Source of the DNA: CAYSDL01 sp964429875
GTDB taxonomy: Bacteria > Fidelibacterota > Marinisomatia > SCGC-AAA003-L08 > D37C17
Reading direction: 5' to 3'
NCBI GenBank assembly: GCA_964429875.1
Contig: CAYSDL010000005.1
Span: 1-49,394, forward strand
DNA: 49,394 bases
A model generated the notes under the pieces. The model searched no databases. It had not been told where the DNA came from and saw only the letters and a program-made list of their open reading frames with translations. The position numbers and the translations under genes were made by a program. Within the stretch, counting starts at the first letter, position 1; every line of letters starts with the position of its first letter. Of the stretch, positions 25,395 to 34,600 are shown one piece after another.

Positions 25395-27523
25395 AAAAAA
25401 CCTTAACTATCAATCAACTTCAAAAAGGAATTTCACTTCCAATTACTATTCTATTTTCTTTTATTTGCAGTGGACTTTTATTTTCCTACATACTTAATGT
25501 TTATGAGAAAGATTGGCATCTACAATATAAAATTGCTGAAACTAAAGCTATGTATAATGCTGAATCTGGAATCGCATTAAGTGCATATTCTAAATTATAT
25601 AAAAAAGACTATATCCCTGCATCAACAGATACTATCAAGAATATTGACATAAAAGGTATGGGGTCATATTCCATTGGCCTTTTTGAAGGTATTGATACGG
25701 CCACCTATAAACCTATGCGAGGAGCAAATTCAACTGGATATTCTACAGTTAAACATGCGCTAACAAATAAAGAAATTACAATTGAAAGAAAAAAAATACT
25801 AAACCTTGGGCATAAAGGTTCTTTATCTGATTTTTTATATCTTACAGATTCAGAGTTAGCAGGAGGCCATCCTTGGTCTTTTGACTCAACACCATCTTAT
25901 GATAGCAGAAGAGAAGTTAATTGGGGGGGGAATGATAATTTAAATGGTGGATGGAATGGAGATCCTATTTGTGATGTAGGATTTAAGACTAATGGGACAT
26001 TTATTATGAGTAGTTATGGCTCTCCTCAATTTGATATTACTGTAACAGTTGTAGAAAATGATGGAGAAGTAAATGATCCTGATATGAATGGTCAAAATCC
26101 AAACTGGGTGTTTCAAGGAGAACCAGGCTTAGATACAACAACAGCAACCTGTCTTCCTCCTCCAGGCTATGAAACTATGAAAAGAGTTATTGAAAACAGC
26201 AATGATCATATTACCCTTGATGCAACACAAAAATTGAAGTGGCAATCAAATTTTAATTTTAGAGATACTCTAATCATGACTGATATAGAATTTTTTGTCG
26301 AAGGAGAAAATCACGGATTTAGAGTTAAACAATGGTGGTATCTAATGCCTCCTTATCTTAAAGATCTTTTTAATGGATTTGAGTCTCCATATATATCATC
26401 TGCTGCAGCTATAGGGAATTCAAATGCTGAGTGCGATCCAATTACACAGACAGCTCCATCTTTTGATATACGAGGATGTGAAAACTATATAGAACATCTA
26501 GAAGACTTTCATTCTAGAACAGTTGATCTTACAGATGGAAGTGATGCATTTGTTAATCCTGATTATTTTGGGATTGTTTCTGGAACCTATGGTTTTCATC
26601 ATTATGATGTTCCTGAAATTTATGCAAATGGAGGCTGGAAATCTCAAACAGATAATGCTGGTGAAGGAAATATTAATGATTTAATTGATGCGGCCCCACC
26701 TTTTGGAATGAATTTTCCAGATCATTTATTGGTTGAATACATTCCATCAGGGGGATATAAAACATATAACTATTCTGGGCCAACAGCTATTTATGTTAAG
26801 GGTGGCCCTGTAAGAGTGCATGGCAGATATAAAGGCAGATATACGGTTGTCACAGATGAGTACACTCCCTACCGTCGACATGCTTGGGGAATTAATGTCC
26901 AAGGAAGTGTTCCTATCGATACTTTATGGAACAACATATGGATTACTGATGATTTATTGAATAATGATACAAATAGTGCGGAAAGTATGCTCTTTGCTCA
27001 ACCAGATGAAGATGGGAATGATGGATCTGAAAATGCTTTAGGACTAGTCTCTGGAGCAAACGTTTTTATTGCAAATACAGAAAAAAATGGTGCTCGTGAT
27101 TGCAACTCAAACAATAATTCTAATGATAACTACTGTGATATAAACATACATGCTCATATAATAGCATTTAACGAATCTTTTGCAACTCATTATTCACAAA
27201 ACACTTATTCTTCATCTGGACAAATTTACTCTAACCCACCTTATGGTGATGGACAAGGAATTCAAAAATATGGAGCATCAGGAAGTGATGATACAAGAGG
27301 GACAATTCATCTTTGGGGTGGAGTTGTTCAAAAATTTAGAGGGTATGTTGTTAGAAATAGTCCGGGGCCATATAATCTTCCAAATGGGAATATAGGTTAT
27401 AGTGGTAAGGATTATAATTTTGATTGTAATTTAAAATACTCATTACCACCACTATATCCTGAAAATACAACATGTGATGAAAGTGCTGATGAATTACCTT
27501 GGAGCGTAACTGGTTATTATTAA
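25391..27523 (+). CDS. Giant PilX-like minor pilin / candidate pilus-tip protein
   Basis: The 710-residue protein starts with a prepilin-like segment: Gly13, then ISLPITILFSFICSGLLFSYI, then the KAMYNAESGIALSA helix seen in PilX/GspK N-termini. Instead of a small domain, the remainder is about 640 residues, beta-rich, with about 12 Cys in scattered pairs (for example CDVGFKTNG, CDPITQTAPSFDIRGC, CNSNNNSNDNYCDIN). No von Willebrand factor motif is evident. Its size and place among the minor pilins suggest a tip-located adhesin, as for PilY1 or GspK-like proteins. An in-frame run of eight G lies at 25923-25930. The function of the large domain is not recognised. Confidence 0.72.
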   Translation: MKKTLTINQLQKGISLPITILFSFICSGLLFSYILNVYEKDWHLQYKIAETKAMYNAESGIALSAYSKLYKKDYIPASTDTIKNIDIKGMGSYSIGLFEGIDTATYKPMRGANSTGYSTVKHALTNKEITIERKKILNLGHKGSLSDFLYLTDSELAGGHPWSFDSTPSYDSRREVNWGGNDNLNGGWNGDPICDVGFKTNGTFIMSSYGSPQFDITVTVVENDGEVNDPDMNGQNPNWVFQGEPGLDTTTATCLPPPGYETMKRVIENSNDHITLDATQKLKWQSNFNFRDTLIMTDIEFFVEGENHGFRVKQWWYLMPPYLKDLFNGFESPYISSAAAIGNSNAECDPITQTAPSFDIRGCENYIEHLEDFHSRTVDLTDGSDAFVNPDYFGIVSGTYGFHHYDVPEIYANGGWKSQTDNAGEGNINDLIDAAPPFGMNFPDHLLVEYIPSGGYKTYNYSGPTAIYVKGGPVRVHGRYKGRYTVVTDEYTPYRRHAWGINVQGSVPIDTLWNNIWITDDLLNNDTNSAESMLFAQPDEDGNDGSENALGLVSGANVFIANTEKNGARDCNSNNNSNDNYCDINIHAHIIAFNESFATHYSQNTYSSSGQIYSNPPYGDGQGIQKYGASGSDDTRGTIHLWGGVVQKFRGYVVRNSPGPYNLPNGNIGYSGKDYNFDCNLKYSLPPLYPENTTCDESADELPWSVTGYY

Positions 27524-27538
27524 ACATAAGAAAATAAT

Positions 27539-28591
27539 ATGATCTTAGGAATAGATATTGGAAAATATAGTATTAAGATGGTCCAACTATTAAAAAATGG
27601 CGAACAAATAATAGTGACTAATGCTGGAATTATAAATACATTTGATGATTTAAATAAATTTAATTTAGATAATTTATCTAAATCACAACTATCAGCTTGC
27701 ATTCAAGATTTAGCGACTTCTCTTAATATTAAACCAAAAAAAATTAAACATATTGTATCATCTCTGACAGGAAGATCTATAGATGCCAGACAAATAACAA
27801 CTTTAGATATGGCCGATGAAGAATTAATTGTATCATTAGAACTTGAAGCAAAAAAACATATACCATTAGATGGTACAGATGCAATAATTGATTATCATCA
27901 TTTAGGAAACAATCAAAGTGAATTAGATAAAATAAATGTTATTCTTATTACTACTACAAAAAATAAAATTAGAGATCATTTAGATATAGTTAAAAACTCT
28001 GGCTTTAAGCCTGGTATTTTTGATGCTGACCCAATAGCACTAAGTAATTTATTCAAATTTACAAAAACATTACCTGAAGAAGGAGCTGATGTACTATTAA
28101 ATATTGGACATTCTTCAACAACATTAATTGTTTTGGGAGAGAAATCTAATTTTTTTACTCGAGAAATCGAAATTGCAGGGCATGAAATAAATAAAAAAAT
28201 TATGCAGGAATTAAATCTTGATTACAAATCTGCAGATCATAAAAAAAATCAATCAGGAATAAATGTATTTAATGAAGAAAGTAGTGAAGAAACCTCTGAA
28301 GAAAATATTATAGCTATTGAGAAGAGGACTGTATTTAATGATTTAATTGAAGAAATAAGGAAAACATTAAGATTTTACATGAAAAGTAATAATCAATCAT
28401 TCTTCAATACATTTTATCTTTTTGGAGGATGTTCAAATATTCCTGGTTTAAAGGATTTCATAGCTTCCAATTTAAATGTAAAGATAGAAAGCTATAATCC
28501 ATTTGATGGGCTGACATTTGAACAGGACATTGATAATAGTGAGCAGTATGCAATTGCAGTTGGTCTTGCTTTAAGAGGTTTGGAAGAATGA
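27539..28591 (+). CDS. pilM: Type IV pilus assembly protein PilM
   Basis: The 350-residue cytoplasmic actin-like ATPase binds the N-terminus of PilN and links the ATPases to the inner-membrane platform. The first nucleotide-binding segment ILGIDIGKYSIKMVQL (2-17) and the second phosphate loop DVLLNIGHSSTTLIVLG (about 181-197) are clear, as is the late block LFGGCSNIPGLKDFIASNL (about 296-314). Unlike the MshI/PilM of some groups it has an acidic insert (ESSEETSEENIIAIEKR, about 235-262). It leads the pilMNOPQ block and overlaps pilN by 4 bases. Confidence 0.93.
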   Translation: MILGIDIGKYSIKMVQLLKNGEQIIVTNAGIINTFDDLNKFNLDNLSKSQLSACIQDLATSLNIKPKKIKHIVSSLTGRSIDARQITTLDMADEELIVSLELEAKKHIPLDGTDAIIDYHHLGNNQSELDKINVILITTTKNKIRDHLDIVKNSGFKPGIFDADPIALSNLFKFTKTLPEEGADVLLNIGHSSTTLIVLGEKSNFFTREIEIAGHEINKKIMQELNLDYKSADHKKNQSGINVFNEESSEETSEENIIAIEKRTVFNDLIEEIRKTLRFYMKSNNQSFFNTFYLFGGCSNIPGLKDFIASNLNVKIESYNPFDGLTFEQDIDNSEQYAIAVGLALRGLEE

Positions 28592-29157
28592 ATTTCATTA
28601 AAATAAACTTAAATCAAACAGTCAGCAAAGCTCAACGAGATTTTATGCTTGAAGAAAGAAAAAGATGGTATTATTTTGCAGGGATATGTTCATTATTTTT
28701 CGTCTCTTTTGTTTGGCTTTTTATAATTAATAGTAGACTGAACTATACCATAGAACAAAGAGAGAGAACTATTAATAATATTCTTAATGAAACAGAGAAG
28801 CTTAAAAGTGGTGGTAAAATTAATTTATCTAAAGTAGATATAAATAATTTATATAAAGTAGAAGAAAAAAGAATATTTTGGGCAGATAAATTAATAGCTT
28901 TATCTAAGATAACTCCTGATGATATGGCAATCACAAAAATAGAATTTAAGAATAAAAGATTAAATATTTCTGCTGTGTCTAACTTGGGATCTGGGCAAAA
29001 AGAATTTACTGTTGTTGAAAATTTCATGAAAAGAATCGAAGATAACAAGGAATTCAATAAAGATTTCATTGGAATTAAATTTGATAATTTAGATAAGGAA
29101 TTTTCTAAAAATGATGAACTGTTGTCCTTCAAGGTTGAAGCAAGATTAAAAAAATGA
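28588..29157 (+). CDS. pilN: Type IV pilus inner-membrane protein PilN
   Basis: The 189-residue bitopic protein has a cytoplasmic N-terminus beginning MNFIKINLNQ, the PilM-binding segment typical of PilN (consensus I-N-L-L-P). A membrane helix follows (about 30-48, FAGICSLFFVSFVWLFII), then a periplasmic coiled coil and a small ferredoxin-like domain (about 100-189). It pairs with PilO. Overlaps of 4 bases with pilM and pilO support coupling. Confidence 0.88.
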   Translation: MNFIKINLNQTVSKAQRDFMLEERKRWYYFAGICSLFFVSFVWLFIINSRLNYTIEQRERTINNILNETEKLKSGGKINLSKVDINNLYKVEEKRIFWADKLIALSKITPDDMAITKIEFKNKRLNISAVSNLGSGQKEFTVVENFMKRIEDNKEFNKDFIGIKFDNLDKEFSKNDELLSFKVEARLKK

Positions 29158-29717
29158 TTTTTAAGAGAAACATCATACTATTCTCTATTTGTATTGTTTA
29201 TATAATAATTAACATATCTTTATCTTCTGTACTCTTTGATAAAAAAACAATGCAGATTAAATCCCTAGAAATAAAACATAAAGATGTAAATGAAAAATAT
29301 ATTACTGCACAAATTTTATCTCAAAGTCTTGAAAAAGTATACACTATCTTTGAAAACAATTTATCTGGAAGTAAAAAAGATGAAAAAAACAAAGAAGCTT
29401 CCATGGTTTTTCTTAAAGAATTAACTGATATACTTGAGTCTCTTAATATAAAGTTAGATCAGATAGTTCCTGGTAAAAAAGAAACAAAGGGAAAAATCAT
29501 TAAAATCCCATATCAATTACAGTTCAGTTGTGATTATGAGAAATTAGGGGAATTTGTTACTGAACTAGAAAAAAATAATCGTATTATATTAATTGATCAG
29601 CTGATACTTAAAAATGATATCGAAAAAACAAGATCAAATAATAACAAAGATGTTTTAGAGCAAGATATTGAAATGAAAATATATACTGTAACATTAAATA
29701 AATCAAAAATACTATAA
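29154..29717 (+). CDS. pilO: Type IV pilus inner-membrane protein PilO
   Basis: The 187-residue bitopic protein has an N-terminal membrane helix (about 5-24), a coiled-coil stretch (about 30-75) and a PilO-like periplasmic domain. That domain begins with FLKELTDILESLNIKLDQIVPG and continues with IPYQLQFSCDYEKLGEFVTELEKNNRIILIDQ. The short segment at the PilN interface and the order pilM-N-O confirm the call despite low sequence conservation. The ATG overlaps the pilN stop (29154-29157), and the stop overlaps the start of the next gene by one base. Confidence 0.87.
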   Translation: MIFKRNIILFSICIVYIIINISLSSVLFDKKTMQIKSLEIKHKDVNEKYITAQILSQSLEKVYTIFENNLSGSKKDEKNKEASMVFLKELTDILESLNIKLDQIVPGKKETKGKIIKIPYQLQFSCDYEKLGEFVTELEKNNRIILIDQLILKNDIEKTRSNNNKDVLEQDIEMKIYTVTLNKSKIL

Positions 29718-30208
29718 TGAATCTACGAGATAAATTTTTGTGGAATGGAGCTATTTTATTATCCATGCTGACTATAGCTTGGACATCATGGCAATTATAT
29801 ACAACAAATATAAAATCAAAAGAATTATTATCAAATTATAATAATGAAGAAGTTGGAACTGATGAAGAGCTGGAAAAAAAAGTTTTAGAACTAGAAAATA
29901 TATATCTTAAAAGAGATGCAATGAAATTTACTATGTCAGATAATCCTGTAAACCTAAATAAAGTAATATCTTTAGAAGGTTCAAATAATTCAAAAAGGAG
30001 AAAAAACCTATGGGTATCAGGTATAATTAATAGAGGAAATGATACTCCTATGGCATTAATCAACTTCAAAGATCAAACATATAATGTTACCAAAGGTGAC
30101 TCTATTGCAGGTGGAATAATTGTAGATATTTCTAATACTGAAGTTATTTTTAGAAAAAATAGTAAGTTATATACCTATAATTTAGGTATCAATAATAATA
30201 TTGAATAA
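29717..30208 (+). CDS. pilP: PilP-like inner-membrane/periplasmic linker protein
   Basis: The 163-residue protein has one N-terminal membrane helix (about 12-28) without a lipobox, a charged linker and a C-terminal beta domain (about 95-163). That domain includes LWVSGIINRGNDTPMALINF, the HR-type start of PilP/GspC, and ends in FRKNSKLYTYNL. PilP connects PilNO to the secretin PilQ. Canonical PilP is a lipoprotein; here the anchor is a helix, more like GspC. It lies between pilO and pilQ, which settles the functional call; sequence alone would be weak. Confidence 0.7.
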   Translation: MNLRDKFLWNGAILLSMLTIAWTSWQLYTTNIKSKELLSNYNNEEVGTDEELEKKVLELENIYLKRDAMKFTMSDNPVNLNKVISLEGSNNSKRRKNLWVSGIINRGNDTPMALINFKDQTYNVTKGDSIAGGIIVDISNTEVIFRKNSKLYTYNLGINNNIE

Positions 30209-30221
30209 TTCTGGAGAATGA

Positions 30222-31679
30222 ATGAATAATATTTTTTTAACAAAATTTCGCTGTTTTCTATGTTGTTTATTTGCGATAACCCTAATTTTGCCCAATGAAA
30301 TAGAAAGCATAACAAGCAATGAAATTGAGAAGGAAGATACTAAGCCTTTAGTTTCTATACATGCTGAGGATACTCACCTTCCTACAATTCTAGCCATTTT
30401 AGCAAGTGAAAGTGGTTATAATATTGTTACAGGGCCAAATGTTCAAGCTCAGAATAAATTAACTATTCATTTAGATGATGTCCCTATCGATCAGGCCATT
30501 AATCTAGTTATTAGAGCTGCTGGATTAAGTTATGAAATAGTTGGGAAATCAATTCTTGTTGCTAATCAATCAAAGATCAATGAAGATGTAGGGGTAACTC
30601 CACATGTTATTTCTCTTCAATATGCTAATGCAGAAGAAGTTGCAAACTTGCTAAAAAATGTTACAGAAAACATTACTATTGATCCTACAGGAAATAAATT
30701 ATTAGTAACAGCTAGTCCAAAGAAAATTGCAGAGGTTATTGACATAGTTGAAGAAATAGATGTTCCATCTATTCAAATCATGCTTGAAGCACGCTTAATT
30801 GAAGTATCTCTAACAGATGAAGAAGAAATAGGAATTGATTGGGAGCGTCTTGCTCAAACAACAGTGATTCTTGCAGAGAGTGGAAAGCCACAACAAATAA
30901 CAGAGAATCTTACTACAGGTTCATACTTACCTGGAGGCTCATGGGAAGTTGTAGATCCTGACCCTGCAAACCCTGGTGATGAGTTCTTAATGGAAATGAT
31001 TACAGGAACCGCAACCGGTCAAGTCCCTGATCAAATGCCATTTACTAGAGGTGGGAGCAGTGGTTTGTCTAGACAACTAACAGCATTTGATGTAACTCTT
31101 GATATGCTTGTAAAAGATAACAAGGCTGATATTATTACAAATTCACAGGTAGTAACTGTTAATGGACATGAAGCTACTATTGAAATGGTTGATGTAATTC
31201 CCTACCTTGCTTCAAGTGGAGGCCAAGGCAATAGCAACTTTCAAGTTCTTAAAGAGTCTGTTGGAATCAAACTACATATTTTACCTTATGTGAATACAGA
31301 TGGTTACATCACGACTAAAGTGACACCAGAAGTAAGTTCTATTCAAAGCTGGACTGCTCAAGGATATCCCTGGACTAAAAAAAGAATTTCTGAAACGACT
31401 GTGAGAGTAAAAGATGGTCAACCAATTATTATTGCAGGCCTTATAACTTCAGAAACTATTAAAACAGAAAATAAAGTTCCCCTTTTGTGGAGGATCCCTT
31501 TCATAGGGAAAAGATGGTTTACTCATACTGAAATGCAAGATAAAAAAACAGATTTAATTATAGAAGTTAGACCTAGTATCATTCAAGATAATTATTCAGG
31601 AATATTGAAACAGAATTATCATGAAGAAGCGGAGAAAAAAATCATCAATAAAAAAAATGATAACTTAAATGAAGAATAA
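30222..31679 (+). CDS. pilQ: Outer-membrane secretin PilQ
   Basis: The 485-residue secretin forms the outer-membrane gate for the pilus. A signal peptide (about 1-28) is followed by an STN domain (about 48-110, with ILASESGYNIVTGPN), a secretin N1 domain (about 115-180, VISLQYANAEEVANLLKNV) and the secretin barrel domain (about 190-460, including VQVLKESVG-like FQVLKESVGIKLHILPYV and WRIPFIGKRWF). The family VPLLxxIPxxGxLF motif is present as VPLLWRIPFIGKRWF. It is shorter than proteobacterial PilQ because AMIN domains are absent. A 12-base spacer follows pilP; its 3' end overlaps the lipoprotein gene by 11 bases. Confidence 0.93.
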   Translation: MNNIFLTKFRCFLCCLFAITLILPNEIESITSNEIEKEDTKPLVSIHAEDTHLPTILAILASESGYNIVTGPNVQAQNKLTIHLDDVPIDQAINLVIRAAGLSYEIVGKSILVANQSKINEDVGVTPHVISLQYANAEEVANLLKNVTENITIDPTGNKLLVTASPKKIAEVIDIVEEIDVPSIQIMLEARLIEVSLTDEEEIGIDWERLAQTTVILAESGKPQQITENLTTGSYLPGGSWEVVDPDPANPGDEFLMEMITGTATGQVPDQMPFTRGGSSGLSRQLTAFDVTLDMLVKDNKADIITNSQVVTVNGHEATIEMVDVIPYLASSGGQGNSNFQVLKESVGIKLHILPYVNTDGYITTKVTPEVSSIQSWTAQGYPWTKKRISETTVRVKDGQPIIIAGLITSETIKTENKVPLLWRIPFIGKRWFTHTEMQDKKTDLIIEVRPSIIQDNYSGILKQNYHEEAEKKIINKKNDNLNEE

Positions 31680-34600
31680 GGTTAAAACAATGACAAGAAA
31701 TATTCAAAATAGATTAATGTATATATTAACTCTAATACTAATGCTATTCATCCTTTCTTGCGATGAAGATACTCCAGTTACTAATCCTGATCCAACTGAT
31801 TCATTCTTTTATTGTTTAACCCTTGAACATGTGGTTGAAGGTGGAAACATAGATTATGCTGATAATAATTCAAATGATCAACGTGTAATTACAGTTAAAT
31901 TAGAAAGCTCTACTAATCAAGAATGTACAGAATCATTAACTTCTGTCCCTAATGCATCATTAACATTTAATTGGGATTTTGCTAATTCAAGTTCGCAGGG
32001 TTCAGCTGAACCTCATCTTCAAACTATTCCAATTGGAAATGAATCTGCTATTGATATCTATCAAAATGAGGCAGCTACAACTAATCAAAATGGTGAAATT
32101 TCATTTTATTGGATTGATGAAGGCCAAGATGGGTGTATATCTTTATACTGTGATTATATAGAAGATGATACCATATGGTCTTTACCTGATCCAGATGAAA
32201 ATTGTGAAAATTCATCTAATAATTCAAACCCATTTCAAATTGAAGCTATTGAAGTAACATATTCTAATATTGAATATTTTGAACTTGACTTATCTCCAGA
32301 TACATTAATTTTCAATGATTTACCATCTTCAGTTGATTCAACAAACAGTGATAATGAGTTAATAATAAGAGCTACTGTAAAAGATGAAAGTGGAGTTGGC
32401 ATACAATATATTCCTATTGATTTTTCTAATACTACCCCTAATTTTGGAACATTGACTCAAGGGACGGTCAACACAAATGCTACAGGTGTTTCTGAAAACA
32501 CTTTAGTTAATATTGATACTGATCAGATTGATGAGGAATCTCTTTATGCTACAATAACTATTAATGCTAATATCACTGGAGGCGAATTCAGCGAGACTAA
32601 GACTGAGTCTGCATTTTTAGTTCCTCAATCATTAAATAACATTTGGCAGGTATCTAGTTTAGATGCAGTTTTTCTACAAAACTTAAACTTAATAAATAAT
32701 GTAAACTTAACTTTTTCAGACACAATTTTTACACAAGTTTTAGATGAACAAAATACTCCTATCCAAAGTGTTCCTATTCATTTCAACTTATCAACAGAAA
32801 GTAACGTTGGTTATATTGATAATGAACTTGTATATAGTGATCAATTTGGTATAGCTAAGACAGTTTTTCATATAACCCCAGCAGATTTAGATAATTATTC
32901 TTCTGAAGAAAATGAAATTGATTTATCGATCACTGTATTTGTAAGCGAGACTTATCAAACAACACTTAATAGGACATATGTTATTGATGGAAGTGCTAAT
33001 ATTGAAAACGATGTATCTGAATTTTATTTTTATCCTGATCAATCCATGGAATCAATAACATTTTATGCATATCCTAGTGATAATCCTGGATCATACCAAG
33101 GAATTGAAGAACGTATTCCTGTTATGGTAAGAGATGGCGAGGGTCATCCCATATCTAATGTTCCTGTTCAATTTGATATAACAAGTTCAGGCTCTAGATC
33201 TAATGGGTCTTTAAGCTCTGCATTAACATATACTTGCTGCGATGAGACAGGTGGTTCTGAAGATAATACTGATGATTCTGGTGGAGATACAGGGGCAGAA
33301 GAAAATCAGGATGATAATTCATCTAATCAGTTAATTGATTGGAATGGTGATGGGAACATTACTCAAGAAGAAAATATGGGGATAGCACATGTTACATATT
33401 CTAATTCTGTAATAAGTTCGTTTGATGTAATTCACGCTTTTATAACAAATCCAAATTCTCAAGATATAAATATTGCATCTAAAACACTTACTGTAAACAC
33501 CTCATATATTGATGATCAGGCCTCACTCTTAGATGTTTTTGCAACCCCAGCATCAATTAATGTGAATGTTCTTGATTCTACTTATTGTGATACACTGTAT
33601 GCTATTGCAAGAGATCCATCTGGGATGCCATTAAAAGATATTCCTATTAATTTTTCAATAGATCAAAATGATATTAATTATGGATTAATTAGCAATAATT
33701 ATTCCGTTACTGATACTGTATCATCTTTAGGTTATTTCGCTGCAACTTCAACTTTTTGCACTTGGCCAAACATTGAGTTTAATGGTGAGACTATAAATGT
33801 AGATATATCTGCTCAAATTCAAAATTCAGAATTAATTGATAACGTATCAATACCAATAACCGAAAATTTGCCAGATTGCCCCGATTGCGAAGAATCATTA
33901 AATCTTGAAGCTACTTATTATGAACTTCCAGGAACAGATCAATCAAATGAGGATGTATTTACTTCTTTAATCACAGCAACTGTTGTTGATTCAACAGAAA
34001 ATCCAGTTCCACAAAATACTTTAGTTCAGTTTCAAAGTTTAACCGAAAATGAAAATGGTGATTTAAATACACAAATAGGTAATATTGATCCTTGGTCATA
34101 TACAGGCACTGATGATAATGGAGATGCAAATGGCAGAGCAGAAGCAATTTTTAATATGGGCAACGATGTTGGCCTAGCTACTATCATTGCTACAGCACCA
34201 CAATATAATCTAGCAGATACAATTTACATTTCTTTATACTCAACAGATGCAGCCTATGTTGAGATAAATCAACCTTTTCCAAATGAAATAATGCTACAAG
34301 GTGGTGGTGGTTTATCATCTACTGAAATTGAAGTTGAAGTTAAGGATGGAAATGGGAATTTAGTATCTGAGCCATTTTCATTAAGATTTGAAATTCAAAG
34401 CAATGCTCCAACTGGCGTATTTTTAAATGAACAAGATGAAGACTGGAATGTTGAATGGGTTGAGTCATCTAATGGGATTGCAACAGTTACTCTAAATTCC
34501 GGAGATCAACCAGGGTCAATCCCAATTAGAGTTGAATTGTATGATTCAAACTTGCCAATAGATGTAAATGAAGATGATTGTGAATTTTTTACTAACAGCA

